This document shows positions 17,529-24,995 of a stretch of 53,628 bases of DNA, piece by piece. The stretch is from Verrucomicrobiota bacterium (GTDB lineage Bacteria > Verrucomicrobiota > Verrucomicrobiia > Verrucomicrobiales > Akkermansiaceae). The translations under genes were made by a program, and so were the position numbers. Location of the stretch: the NCBI GenBank assembly GCA_004293285.1, contig RDYF01000018.1, forward strand, positions 1 through 53,628. The letters are read 5' to 3'. The notes under the pieces were generated by a model, which saw only the letters and a list, made by a program, of their open reading frames with translations, was not told where the DNA came from and searched no databases. Positions within the stretch are counted from its first letter, which is position 1. Each line of letters starts with the position of its first letter.

Positions 17529-18491
17529 TTACTTCTTTTTCTCGGACTCATACAAGGCCTTCAAGGCCTCGGGCTGATTGCTGATTTCTAGCAATTTTTT
17601 CACCGCACGAGCCGGCACACCAGTATGGATGGTGACCAAGGGTTGGGAATCTTGCTGTTCGCCAAGCGGTGCAATTTGGGAAACGTGCGCAATCACGTTG
17701 CCGCATCGATCATACACCGCTGCACCACTGCTGCCCGGTGCCCAATCGGTGCTGACGTTGATCCGCAAGTAGCGCAGGGCATCGATTTCCTCGATCGAAC
17801 CACCGCGATAGCCCATGTCCCAGTAGAACCGATTGACAATGCCGTCGCTAAAATACCCGATTTGCCCGAGCGGCGAACTGTAGCAAAAACTCGCTGCACC
17901 TTGTTTGATCTCGGGCTGCAGCGCCAACGGCGTGAAAGCTCCTGTCTCACAGAAAAGAATCGCCGCATCCATGTCTTTGTTGCGCGCCACAATGGCATTG
18001 ATGGGATAAACAGTCCCGGCGTGATCGACAGCGATGAGATAGCCCTCTCGCATCTCCTCCGCGATATCGACCACGTGATCGCAGGTGACTAGTGCTTTTT
18101 CACTCACAGCATAAGCACCAGCAAGGTTGAGATGCCAATGATCACAATGCGGGCACAGATACGCAAAGCCGACACGGAAATTTCCTTGTCGCGCCAATCT
18201 CGCCACTTCTTCCTCCGATAGCGGCTGGCTCGATGGCTGCTTCAGTGCAATCGCCATCGGCTGCGGCGCGCTGAGGCGCTTTTTCACATCCGGGTGGGAC
18301 AGCAGTTTTTTCTCCTCCCGCAATTTCAGCATCTGCTCGATGATCGCCTGATCTGCTCTGGCGATGCCTTCCATCGACTGATCCATGATGGGCGTATCAA
18401 GCGATTGCGCTGACACGGGGATCACTACCATAGCAGCGAATCCCAGAGCCATGAAGCAACGCAGACCGAGATTCAAAGCTAGCTGGAACAT
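17529..18491 (-). CDS. Exported trypsin-like serine protease with a CPHC metal-site-like segment
   Basis: A protein of 320 residues. The N-terminal ~30 residues, ending VIPVSAQS, are a signal peptide. A predicted helical stretch (40-100) precedes the protease fold. The catalytic triad can be placed at His139 (VTCDHVV), Asp175 (NKDMDAAIL) and Ser255 (APGSSGAAV), the S1-type order. An unusual CPHCDHWHL segment at 113-121 just before the domain could bind metal or form a disulfide. The position is 15 bp after the PurS-like gene on the same strand, but no purine-related role is implied. Secretion to the periplasm is inferred from the signal peptide. The substrate is unknown. Confidence 0.78.
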   Translation of the reverse strand: MFQLALNLGLRCFMALGFAAMVVIPVSAQSLDTPIMDQSMEGIARADQAIIEQMLKLREEKKLLSHPDVKKRLSAPQPMAIALKQPSSQPLSEEEVARLARQGNFRVGFAYLCPHCDHWHLNLAGAYAVSEKALVTCDHVVDIAEEMREGYLIAVDHAGTVYPINAIVARNKDMDAAILFCETGAFTPLALQPEIKQGAASFCYSSPLGQIGYFSDGIVNRFYWDMGYRGGSIEEIDALRYLRINVSTDWAPGSSGAAVYDRCGNVIAHVSQIAPLGEQQDSQPLVTIHTGVPARAVKKLLEISNQPEALKALYESEKKK

Positions 18492-18506
18492 AGGGAGGGG
18501 AAAATG

Positions 18507-18959
18507 TTAGGCAACGGAGAGCTGATGCTTGTGCACCGCGGGATTGACAATGTCTTTGACAAAGCGCGCGGCAATCGCAGGCGCATCACCTTGACCAAAA
18601 ACGTAAATCCGCTGAGAAATGAACAAGTTTTTCAGCACAAAAGAATCGCCACTACGACCACGATAGTAGTTCATGATCGCTTCTTTTTCCAAATCCAGAG
18701 CACCCGGCTTCATGCTGTAGTCCAAGTGAAACAGTGCGTCCTTGACGACAGGCTCGGTGCCGTCGGAAATTTCTTGGCTGACTTCATCGACCAACACGGC
18801 CCGCGCAAAGGCGCGCAAGGCTGACTCATCGCCTTCGAATTCGAAGCGATAGGTGCGGCTGTGTTTCATCGTCAATCCCGCTTTCATCGGCGTGTAAAGC
18901 AGGGCATCGGCATCACTCGCGTGCTGCCCTTTGCGGATCACTTCGCATTCGTAATTCAT
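18507..18959 (-). CDS. PurS-like protein (probable tandem PurS fold) in the purC operon
   Basis: A protein of 150 residues whose ATG overlaps the purC stop (ATGA at 18959-18956). It has no obvious catalytic motif. The second half follows the PurS pattern: LDYSMKPGALDLEKEAIMN where PurS has a beta strand then KPGVLDPQG, a central RIYVFGQGD strand, and FVKDIVNPAVHKHQL where PurS ends in a CEKLLANPVIEDY-type helix and turn. The first half (YRFEFEGDESALRAFARAVL) looks like another copy of the end of the same fold. This suggests a two-domain PurS relative, comparable to the N-terminal domain of large-type PurL. PurS supports ammonia channelling in FGAM synthase. Function is inferred from pattern and operon. 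Confidence 0.5.
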   Translation of the reverse strand: MNYECEVIRKGQHASDADALLYTPMKAGLTMKHSRTYRFEFEGDESALRAFARAVLVDEVSQEISDGTEPVVKDALFHLDYSMKPGALDLEKEAIMNYYRGRSGDSFVLKNLFISQRIYVFGQGDAPAIAARFVKDIVNPAVHKHQLSVA

Positions 18960-19666
18960 GATAATTCTTGCAGGCGTTTCAATACTTCTTCGTAAGCTTC
19001 CATCACCCCACCAAGGTCACGACGGAAACGATCTTTGTCCATTTTTTCGCCACTGGCGATATCCCACAAACGGCATCCATCGGGGCTAATCTCGTCGGCC
19101 AATACGATCACGGCAGGGTCGCTGGCAAGACGACCGAATTCTAACTTGAAGTCGATCAAACGCAGCCCCGCTTTGGCGAACAAACCGCAGAGGAAATCGT
19201 TGACGCGCAAAGCCGAAGCACGCAGAAATGCCATTTCTTCCGGCGTGGCGAGCTTCAGTTCGCGGATGTAGTCGTCATTGACCAGCGGATCGCCCAATTC
19301 GTCGCTCTTCAGCGAAAATTCGATGATGGGCTGGGAAAAGCTCTGCCCCTCAGGTTGACCAGTGCGTTTGCAGTAGCTGCCAGCGGAAACGTTTCGAACA
19401 ATGACTTCGACCATCACGATGTCGACTTTTTTCACCAACACATTGGTGTCGTCGATCTGCTGAACGAAATGGGTGGGAATGCCCGCGCGTTCGAGCTGTC
19501 CGTAGATCAGGGTGCTGATGGTATTGTTCAGCCGTCCCTTGTTCTCAAACTGCGCCTTTTTTTCGCCATTGAAGGCCGTCGCATCGTTTTTGAACTCCAT
19601 GCGCAGAACCTGCGGGTCTTCGGTTGCCCACAAGCGCTTGGCCTTGCCTTCGTAAAGTGCTTCCAT
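18956..19666 (-). CDS. purC: Phosphoribosylaminoimidazole-succinocarboxamide synthase (SAICAR synthetase)
   Basis: A protein of 236 residues. It ligates aspartate to CAIR with ATP in purine biosynthesis in the cytoplasm. Family signatures are the N-terminal YEGKAKRLW, EFKNDATAFNGEKKA, VEVIVRNVSAGSYCKR, the LIDFKLEFGR segment and LADEISPDGCRLWD near the C-terminus. The length is typical of the bacterial short form. It is followed without a gap by the PurS-like gene. About 105 bp separate it from the ilvD stop upstream, so it may have its own promoter. Confidence 0.96.
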   Translation of the reverse strand: MEALYEGKAKRLWATEDPQVLRMEFKNDATAFNGEKKAQFENKGRLNNTISTLIYGQLERAGIPTHFVQQIDDTNVLVKKVDIVMVEVIVRNVSAGSYCKRTGQPEGQSFSQPIIEFSLKSDELGDPLVNDDYIRELKLATPEEMAFLRASALRVNDFLCGLFAKAGLRLIDFKLEFGRLASDPAVIVLADEISPDGCRLWDIASGEKMDKDRFRRDLGGVMEAYEEVLKRLQELS

Positions 19667-19719
19667 GTCTTTGATGTAGTGAGGGCTTGCCGAGTGGTCA
19701 AGAAGAACAGTCGCACAAG

Positions 19720-19765
19720 CCCATTTTCCCGCCCACGCCTCCCCGATGGAAAGCGCGGGCGATGG
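19720..19765 (-). terminator. Possible terminator after ilvD
   Basis: On the minus strand CGCCCGCGC can pair with GCGTGGGCG (one G-T pair) just beyond the ilvD stop. The following sequence is GGAAAATG, so there is no good T-run. It may be a weak or Rho-assisted site. Confidence 0.3.
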
Positions 19766-19771
19766 ATGGTT

Positions 19772-21478
19772 TTAGAGGTATTTGTCGGTGCAAGCGCCTT
19801 CCGAGGCACTGGTGCAGAGCTTGGCGAATTTTGCCAAAACACCACGACGGTAGCGCGGCTCGGGCTGCACCCAAGCGGCACGACGTTTGGCGATTTCTTC
19901 ATCGGAAAGACTCACGTCGATGCGGTTGGTCTTGGCATCGATGACAATTTCATCGCCATCTTGGAGCAAGGCAATGGTGCCGCCGACAAAGGCTTCGGGC
20001 GTAATGTGACCAACGACGAAGCCGTGGCTGCCACCCGAGAATCGACCGTCGGTGATCAGTGCGACGTCTTTGCCCAAGCCCAGACCCATCACCGCACTGG
20101 TGGGGCCAAGCATTTCGCGCATGCCGGGACCGCCTTTCGGCCCTTCCATGCGAATCACGATCACATCGCGCGGCTGAATTTTGCGATCCAAAATGGCTTT
20201 CATCGCATCGTCTTCGGAATCGAACACACGCGCATTGCCCACAAAGCTTTCGCCTTCTTTGCCGGAAATCTTCGCCACCGCCCCGCCTTCAGCAAGGTTG
20301 CCACGCAACACACGCAGGTGACTGTCGGCTTTGATCGGGTTGTCGAGCGGACGAATGATCTGCTGACCTTCGGGATAGTAAATCGGCGATTTCTCCAAGT
20401 TTTCGCGCATCGTCCGACCAGTCACGGTCAGGCAATCGCCGTGCAGCAAACCTGCTTCGAGCAACATGCGCATCAAGGGCACGGTGCCACCGATGCGCAC
20501 CAAGTCGGCCATCACATACTTGCCGCTGGGCTTGAGGTCAGCCAAAACAGGAACGCGCGCACCAATGCGTGCGAAGTCATCGAGCGAAATGTCGACACCC
20601 GCCGCGTGAGCCATCGCAGGAATGTGCAAGCACGCATTGGTCGAACCGCCGAGGGCAATCAAGACGGTGATGGCATTTTCGAAAGCCTCTTTGGTCATGA
20701 TGTCGCGTGGCTTGATGCCCAGCTTGATCATGTTGAGAACGGCAGCACCGGCATCGAAGCAGTCGCGCATTTTGTCATCGCTCACTGCCGCCTGCGCCGA
20801 ACTGTTGGGCAAACTCATCCCCAAGGCCTCAATCGCACTCGCCATGGTGTTAGCGGTATACATGCCACCACAAGAACCAGGACCGGGAATCGCACAGCGC
20901 TCGACGGTATCGAGCTCTTCGTCGGTGAATTCGCCACCGGCATGCTTGCCCACAGCTTCGAATACGGAAACGATATCAAGATCTTTTTTCTCGCCCTTGA
21001 TGGTCGCGCAACCAGGCAAAATGGTGCCGCCGTAAACAAAGACCGACGGACGATTCATACGGCCCATCGCAATCACGCAAGCGGGCATGTTTTTGTCGCA
21101 TCCACCGATCGCGACGAAACCATCCATGCCTTCGCAACCGACCACTGTTTCGATGGAGTCGGCGATGACTTCACGCGACACAAGGCTGTATTTCATGCCT
21201 TCGGTGCCCATCGAAATGCCATCGGAAATGGTGATAGTATTGAACACCACAGCCTTGCCCCCAGCGGCATTGACGCCATTGGCGGATTCACGGGCGAGCT
21301 TGTCAATATGGATGTTGCAAGGCGTCACCTCGCTCCATGTCGATGCGACACCAATCTGCGCTTTGGAAAAATCATCTTTTTCAAAACCGACAGCATACAG
21401 CATCGCGCGGCTCGGGGCACGATCAGGACCATCCAGCATGGGACTGGAGTATTTGCGAAAATCAGAGGAATCACTCAT
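19772..21478 (-). CDS. ilvD: Dihydroxy-acid dehydratase
   Basis: A protein of 568 residues. It dehydrates 2,3-dihydroxy acids to 2-oxo acids in isoleucine, valine and pantothenate synthesis, using an iron-sulfur cluster. Signature segments are [16 protein letters not shown] (first IlvD/Edd signature with the cluster Cys), [16 protein letters not shown] (second Cys), the cluster-region Cys in [16 protein letters not shown], and the C-terminal [16 protein letters not shown]. Length and order are normal. It lies 56 bp downstream of folD on the same strand. The transaminase ilvE is in the same window at 35.6 kb but not in this operon. Confidence 0.97.
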   Translation of the reverse strand: MSDSSDFRKYSSPMLDGPDRAPSRAMLYAVGFEKDDFSKAQIGVASTWSEVTPCNIHIDKLARESANGVNAAGGKAVVFNTITISDGISMGTEGMKYSLVSREVIADSIETVVGCEGMDGFVAIGGCDKNMPACVIAMGRMNRPSVFVYGGTILPGCATIKGEKKDLDIVSVFEAVGKHAGGEFTDEELDTVERCAIPGPGSCGGMYTANTMASAIEALGMSLPNSSAQAAVSDDKMRDCFDAGAAVLNMIKLGIKPRDIMTKEAFENAITVLIALGGSTNACLHIPAMAHAAGVDISLDDFARIGARVPVLADLKPSGKYVMADLVRIGGTVPLMRMLLEAGLLHGDCLTVTGRTMRENLEKSPIYYPEGQQIIRPLDNPIKADSHLRVLRGNLAEGGAVAKISGKEGESFVGNARVFDSEDDAMKAILDRKIQPRDVIVIRMEGPKGGPGMREMLGPTSAVMGLGLGKDVALITDGRFSGGSHGFVVGHITPEAFVGGTIALLQDGDEIVIDAKTNRIDVSLSDEEIAKRRAAWVQPEPRYRRGVLAKFAKLCTSASEGACTDKYL

Positions 21479-21534
21479 GCGAGGGAATTGTCATCATGCA
21501 CGAGCAAACGTCAAGCGCATGATGCATTCTTCTC

Positions 21535-22413
21535 TCACGACAACCCACTCAATTGACGCGCCGCTTGCAGGGTGTTTTTCATCAACATCGCAATCGTCAT
21601 CGGACCCACACCACCCGGCACGGGCGTGATGGCTTGACACTTGGGTGCAACTTCGTCGAACGCAACGTCACCCGTCAGGCGGAATCCCGATTTTTTGCTA
21701 GGATCTGGCACGCGATTGATGCCGACATCGATCACCACCGCGCCTTCTTTGACCCAATCGGCTTTGACCATTTCAGGACGTCCGACCGCAGCAATCAGAA
21801 TGTCGGCTTCGCGACAAAGCGCAGGAAGGTCGCGCGAGCGCGAGTGTGCCACGGTCACGGTTGCGTTGGCGTTTTTGGCCAACAGCAGCATCGCCATCGG
21901 CTTGCCAACGATCATGCTGCGCCCCAAGACCACGCACTTGGCTCCTTCGGTTGCGATGCCTGCCGCGGCCAACAATCGCATCGAACCTGCCGGTGTGCAG
22001 GGCACGAATCCCGTAGGATCTTCCAGCACCAACTTGGCAACGTTTTCGGGATGGAAGCCATCGACATCCTTGCGCGGATCGATCGCGCGAATGATTTCTT
22101 CTTCGTGAATCTGCGGCGGCGGTGGGCTTTGCACCAAAATGCCGTGAATCGAGGTGTCGCGATTCAACTGATCGACCACTGCCAGCAGCTCGGCTTGGGT
22201 CGTCGATGCAGGCAATACGATTTTTTGCGAATGCATGCCGAGTTCGGCGCAGGTTTTGACCTTGGAGCCAACATACACTTGAGACGCAGGATCTTCACCC
22301 ACCAACACCACAGCCAGTCCGGGTGTGACACCTTTTTCTTTGAGAGAAGCGATTTCTTCCCGACATTCTTCGAGCACGCTCGCCGCCACTACCTTGCCAT
22401 CAATCAGCTGCAT
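21535..22413 (-). CDS. folD: Bifunctional methylenetetrahydrofolate dehydrogenase/cyclohydrolase
   Basis: A protein of 292 residues. It interconverts 5,10-methylene-, 5,10-methenyl- and 10-formyl-tetrahydrofolate in one-carbon metabolism. Visible features are [14 protein letters not shown] with the catalytic Lys, VQSPPPPQI where most members have [30 protein letters not shown], the NADP-binding [15 protein letters not shown], and the C-terminal [14 protein letters not shown]. The VQSPPPP variation is notable but lies in a loop. The gene begins 9 bp after the acyltransferase stop, suggesting an operon from the CPBP protease through folD. Confidence 0.96.
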   Translation of the reverse strand: MQLIDGKVVAASVLEECREEIASLKEKGVTPGLAVVLVGEDPASQVYVGSKVKTCAELGMHSQKIVLPASTTQAELLAVVDQLNRDTSIHGILVQSPPPPQIHEEEIIRAIDPRKDVDGFHPENVAKLVLEDPTGFVPCTPAGSMRLLAAAGIATEGAKCVVLGRSMIVGKPMAMLLLAKNANATVTVAHSRSRDLPALCREADILIAAVGRPEMVKADWVKEGAVVIDVGINRVPDPSKKSGFRLTGDVAFDEVAPKCQAITPVPGGVGPMTIAMLMKNTLQAARQLSGLS

Positions 22414-22422
22414 GGCGCTGGT

Positions 22423-23109
22423 TTAGACGATGACATCCGGTTGGGAAAGTTCTTTTTCAAGAGCATGGCGAATCCCTTCACTCTCCCCTTCATCAAGCTC
22501 CCGGGGAATCTTCCGCGGTTCACCCAAGTGCATGATCACTCGCGAAAAAGGCTTGGGAATTTCGAATTGATCCCAGGTTTTGAGCTTCCATGAAGAAAAG
22601 CACTCGACTCTCGCGCTGACGACCGCCGACCCCGTCAGCTGCCCGAGCTTGATCGCGCCCATTTGCATTTTTTGCCGGGGACCACGCGGTCCGTCGGGCG
22701 TGATGCAGATGTCACATCCCTGTTCGAGGGTCTTTTTGAGTTCGATCAAGGCACTGGCAGCTCTTCGCGAGCTCGAACCCCGAGCGACGCCCACACCGAA
22801 AACACCCAGCGCATGCTCGATCACCGCGCCATCTCGACTCGCACTGGTCAGGGCTTTGAGCGGCATATCACACATTTCCGTGCGCGACCACGCCGCAATC
22901 GCCGGCATGATTTGCCCATGCCAAAACAACCAAATCACTGGCTCGGTCCGTCCTTTCAGCGGCACCGCCGTGCGCAATTCGACGCGCAGGCTCCATCCGA
23001 GCAATCGAATCAACCACCCGGCCATGGTGCCGATGATTTTCTGCTTACGACCACCGCGAATCTCGCTTCTCGCTGGTTTTTGACGCTCTTCACTCATCGT
23101 TTCTGCCAC
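22423..23109 (-). CDS. DUF374/lysophospholipid acyltransferase-family protein
   Basis: A protein of 228 residues (a start at an internal ATG 12 bp downstream is equally possible). An Arg/Lys-rich N-terminus is followed by a membrane-associating segment (MAGWLIRLLGWSLRVEL). The acyltransferase-like core has IWLFWHGQIMPAIAAW, then ALTSASRDGAVIEHAL, and ICITPDGPRGPRQKMQMGA. These match DUF374 members, which resemble LpxL/PlsC folds but have HGQ instead of the HxxxxD motif. It probably transfers an acyl chain to a lipid or lipid A-like acceptor at the inner membrane; the acceptor is unknown. It lies between thiL and folD. Confidence 0.85.
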   Translation of the reverse strand: MAETMSEERQKPARSEIRGGRKQKIIGTMAGWLIRLLGWSLRVELRTAVPLKGRTEPVIWLFWHGQIMPAIAAWSRTEMCDMPLKALTSASRDGAVIEHALGVFGVGVARGSSSRRAASALIELKKTLEQGCDICITPDGPRGPRQKMQMGAIKLGQLTGSAVVSARVECFSSWKLKTWDQFEIPKPFSRVIMHLGEPRKIPRELDEGESEGIRHALEKELSQPDVIV

Positions 23110-23127
23110 ATCGTATCGAATCCCTCA

Positions 23128-24030
23128 TTAACTCTGCGAGGAAAAATGATCCCATCCACCGGTGATATTCATGCTCTCACCGAACTCGACCATTTCCCCG
23201 ATGTCCGTCAACACCAATTCGGGAAATCGACCCGCCCACTCTCTTTGCAGTCGCTCGACCTGATCGCTTGCGACCGTAAACAACAACTCGTAATCCTCCC
23301 CATCGTTCAGCGCCTGCTCAGGACCGCATCCCGCAGAACAAGGCACACGAGACAAATCGATCCGATACCCACAGCCCGATACCTTTGCCAAACGCGGCAA
23401 ATCTTTTGCCAAACCATCGGACAAATCCATCATCGCAGTCGAAAATCCTTGGTCGGCGAGCCATAGCGACTGCTCGACACGAGGTTCGATGTCGAGATGC
23501 TTGCCCGCGATAGAGCCACCCAGTCGACCCGTCACTAGGATTTTGTCGCCAACCCGCGCCGTGGAGCGCCGCTGGAGTCGGCTTTTTTTCGCGATCCCTA
23601 CTGCCGAGATCGCCACCCACAGACCAGACCCTTCCGCAGCTCGACTGGTCTCTCCGCCGACCAACTGGCCGCCAAATCGTCCCAGACAATCCAGCATCCC
23701 ACGATACAAATCCTCCAACCGCGCCACAGCCATCTCGCGCGGCACTCCCAAAGTCACCAGATACTGCCGACCCTCGCCGCCCATGGCTGCAAAATCGCTT
23801 ACCACTCGCGCCATCGCCTTCCAGCCAACACGGCGAAAATCTTCTTCTGCGGCAAAATGCACCCCCTCCACCACAGCATCGGTTTTGAGCAATTGCCACT
23901 CGTCTCGGGAAAAATCGATCACCGCACAATCATCGCCAGGCCCCACTACCAGATCCTCGTGGGCCGGTGGGCACAGCGAGAGCAAGCGCTCAATCAGCCC
24001 GTCTTCGCCGATTTCTGCGACGCTTTTCAT
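23128..24030 (-). CDS. thiL: Thiamine-monophosphate kinase
   Basis: A protein of 300 residues from ATG 24030 (MKSVAEIGEDGLIERLL), which overlaps the CPBP protease stop as ATGA. A longer frame from 24126 would sit inside the protease gene. ThiL phosphorylates thiamine monophosphate to the diphosphate cofactor. The AIR-synthase-like fold shows VGPGDDCAVI, LLKTDAVVEGVHF, VSDFAAMGG, LGVPREM, ISAVGIA, MDLSDGLAKDLPRL and NDGEDYELLFTV. All are standard for the family. Confidence 0.94.
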   Translation of the reverse strand: MKSVAEIGEDGLIERLLSLCPPAHEDLVVGPGDDCAVIDFSRDEWQLLKTDAVVEGVHFAAEEDFRRVGWKAMARVVSDFAAMGGEGRQYLVTLGVPREMAVARLEDLYRGMLDCLGRFGGQLVGGETSRAAEGSGLWVAISAVGIAKKSRLQRRSTARVGDKILVTGRLGGSIAGKHLDIEPRVEQSLWLADQGFSTAMMDLSDGLAKDLPRLAKVSGCGYRIDLSRVPCSAGCGPEQALNDGEDYELLFTVASDQVERLQREWAGRFPELVLTDIGEMVEFGESMNITGGWDHFSSQS

Positions 24031-24923
24031 GACGCCACTTGATCCGAAATCCATCCCGCACGAATCGCCAACTGAATCAGCACAGTGGCCGAATTGAAGA
24101 AAAAGTGAATGCCGATCGGCGCCCAAATGGAACCGGTTTTCTCATAGGCCAAAGCCAAAATCACCCCGAGCAAAAACAGCGGCAAGATCAGCGGAACGTT
24201 CCCATGACAGGCCGAAAACCACAGGGCGCTGAAGACGACCGCACAAACCTTACCGCTCCATTTTTTGGCCACAGGATAGAGGTATCCGCGAAAAATGATC
24301 TCCTCGGCCAATGGCGCCACGACAGCAGCGGAAAGCGCCATCAAGGCCACGACCGTGGAATCTTTGCTCTCTTTCAACAGCTCGACCGATTCCTGCATGC
24401 TCGGGGTCCCCAGCCATTCTTCCATGAATGCCATGTAACCGGCAACCTGCAAAAGCCCCATCACCAGCCACATCCCCAACACAATCGTGGGACCAAACCA
24501 CAACAAATGCACCCATGCACTCCACCGCAGTCCCAGCCAATCGGTCGGTCTCACCCGCCAACGCACGATTGCCCATACCGCCCCTACAAAAATGGCAAAC
24601 ATCGCCGCATTCAACACTAAGGCTCCAGCACTCAAGTCTGCTTGGTCCTCCCCTCCCAGAGCTAGTGCCGACACGCCGAAACCCATGAAAATCAGACTCA
24701 TCACGATCAATCCCGCCACATCGAGGGACTGCACCCACCATGTCCTGACTTTGGATCCCGCATCAACCGGCGGCGGAAGCTCAAGAACTCCCGACACCCC
24801 ACTACGACGCATCATCCCACCAGCCAACAAAAAGGCTAAGGCAAGTCCAAAGGCCCCCAACAACAAATACATCGCCATTCCCGAGCCAACAGGTTCGATT
24901 TCGTTCACAACCCACGCTAGCAA
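24027..24923 (-). CDS. CPBP (CAAX/Abi) family intramembrane metalloprotease
   Basis: A protein of 298 residues with about eight hydrophobic segments. The active-site motifs of the CPBP family are present: EEIIFRGYLYP (glutamates and Arg), FSACHGNVPLILPLFLLG (His in the next helix) and GIHFFFNSATVLI (His/Asn in the third). Rce1/Abi-type enzymes cleave peptide substrates within the membrane. The actual substrate in bacteria is mostly unknown. It is the first gene of the minus-strand block, overlaps thiL by 4 bp, and is divergent from the Ser/Thr kinase gene across 72 bp. Confidence 0.85.
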   Translation of the reverse strand: MLAWVVNEIEPVGSGMAMYLLLGAFGLALAFLLAGGMMRRSGVSGVLELPPPVDAGSKVRTWWVQSLDVAGLIVMSLIFMGFGVSALALGGEDQADLSAGALVLNAAMFAIFVGAVWAIVRWRVRPTDWLGLRWSAWVHLLWFGPTIVLGMWLVMGLLQVAGYMAFMEEWLGTPSMQESVELLKESKDSTVVALMALSAAVVAPLAEEIIFRGYLYPVAKKWSGKVCAVVFSALWFSACHGNVPLILPLFLLGVILALAYEKTGSIWAPIGIHFFFNSATVLIQLAIRAGWISDQVAS

Positions 24924-24995
24924 GCTGCCCGAGCTCTGCCAACTGATTTTCGGAAAACAGACTTTTTTTTACTAATTCTTGAATTTTTCCGATAT

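Noticed and set aside
19355..21556. A 733-codon open frame on the plus strand opposite purC and ilvD
   Set aside because: It is antisense to two unmistakable enzymes. Its translation is His/Arg/Ala-rich with no domain, as expected from the mirror frame of GC-rich genes.
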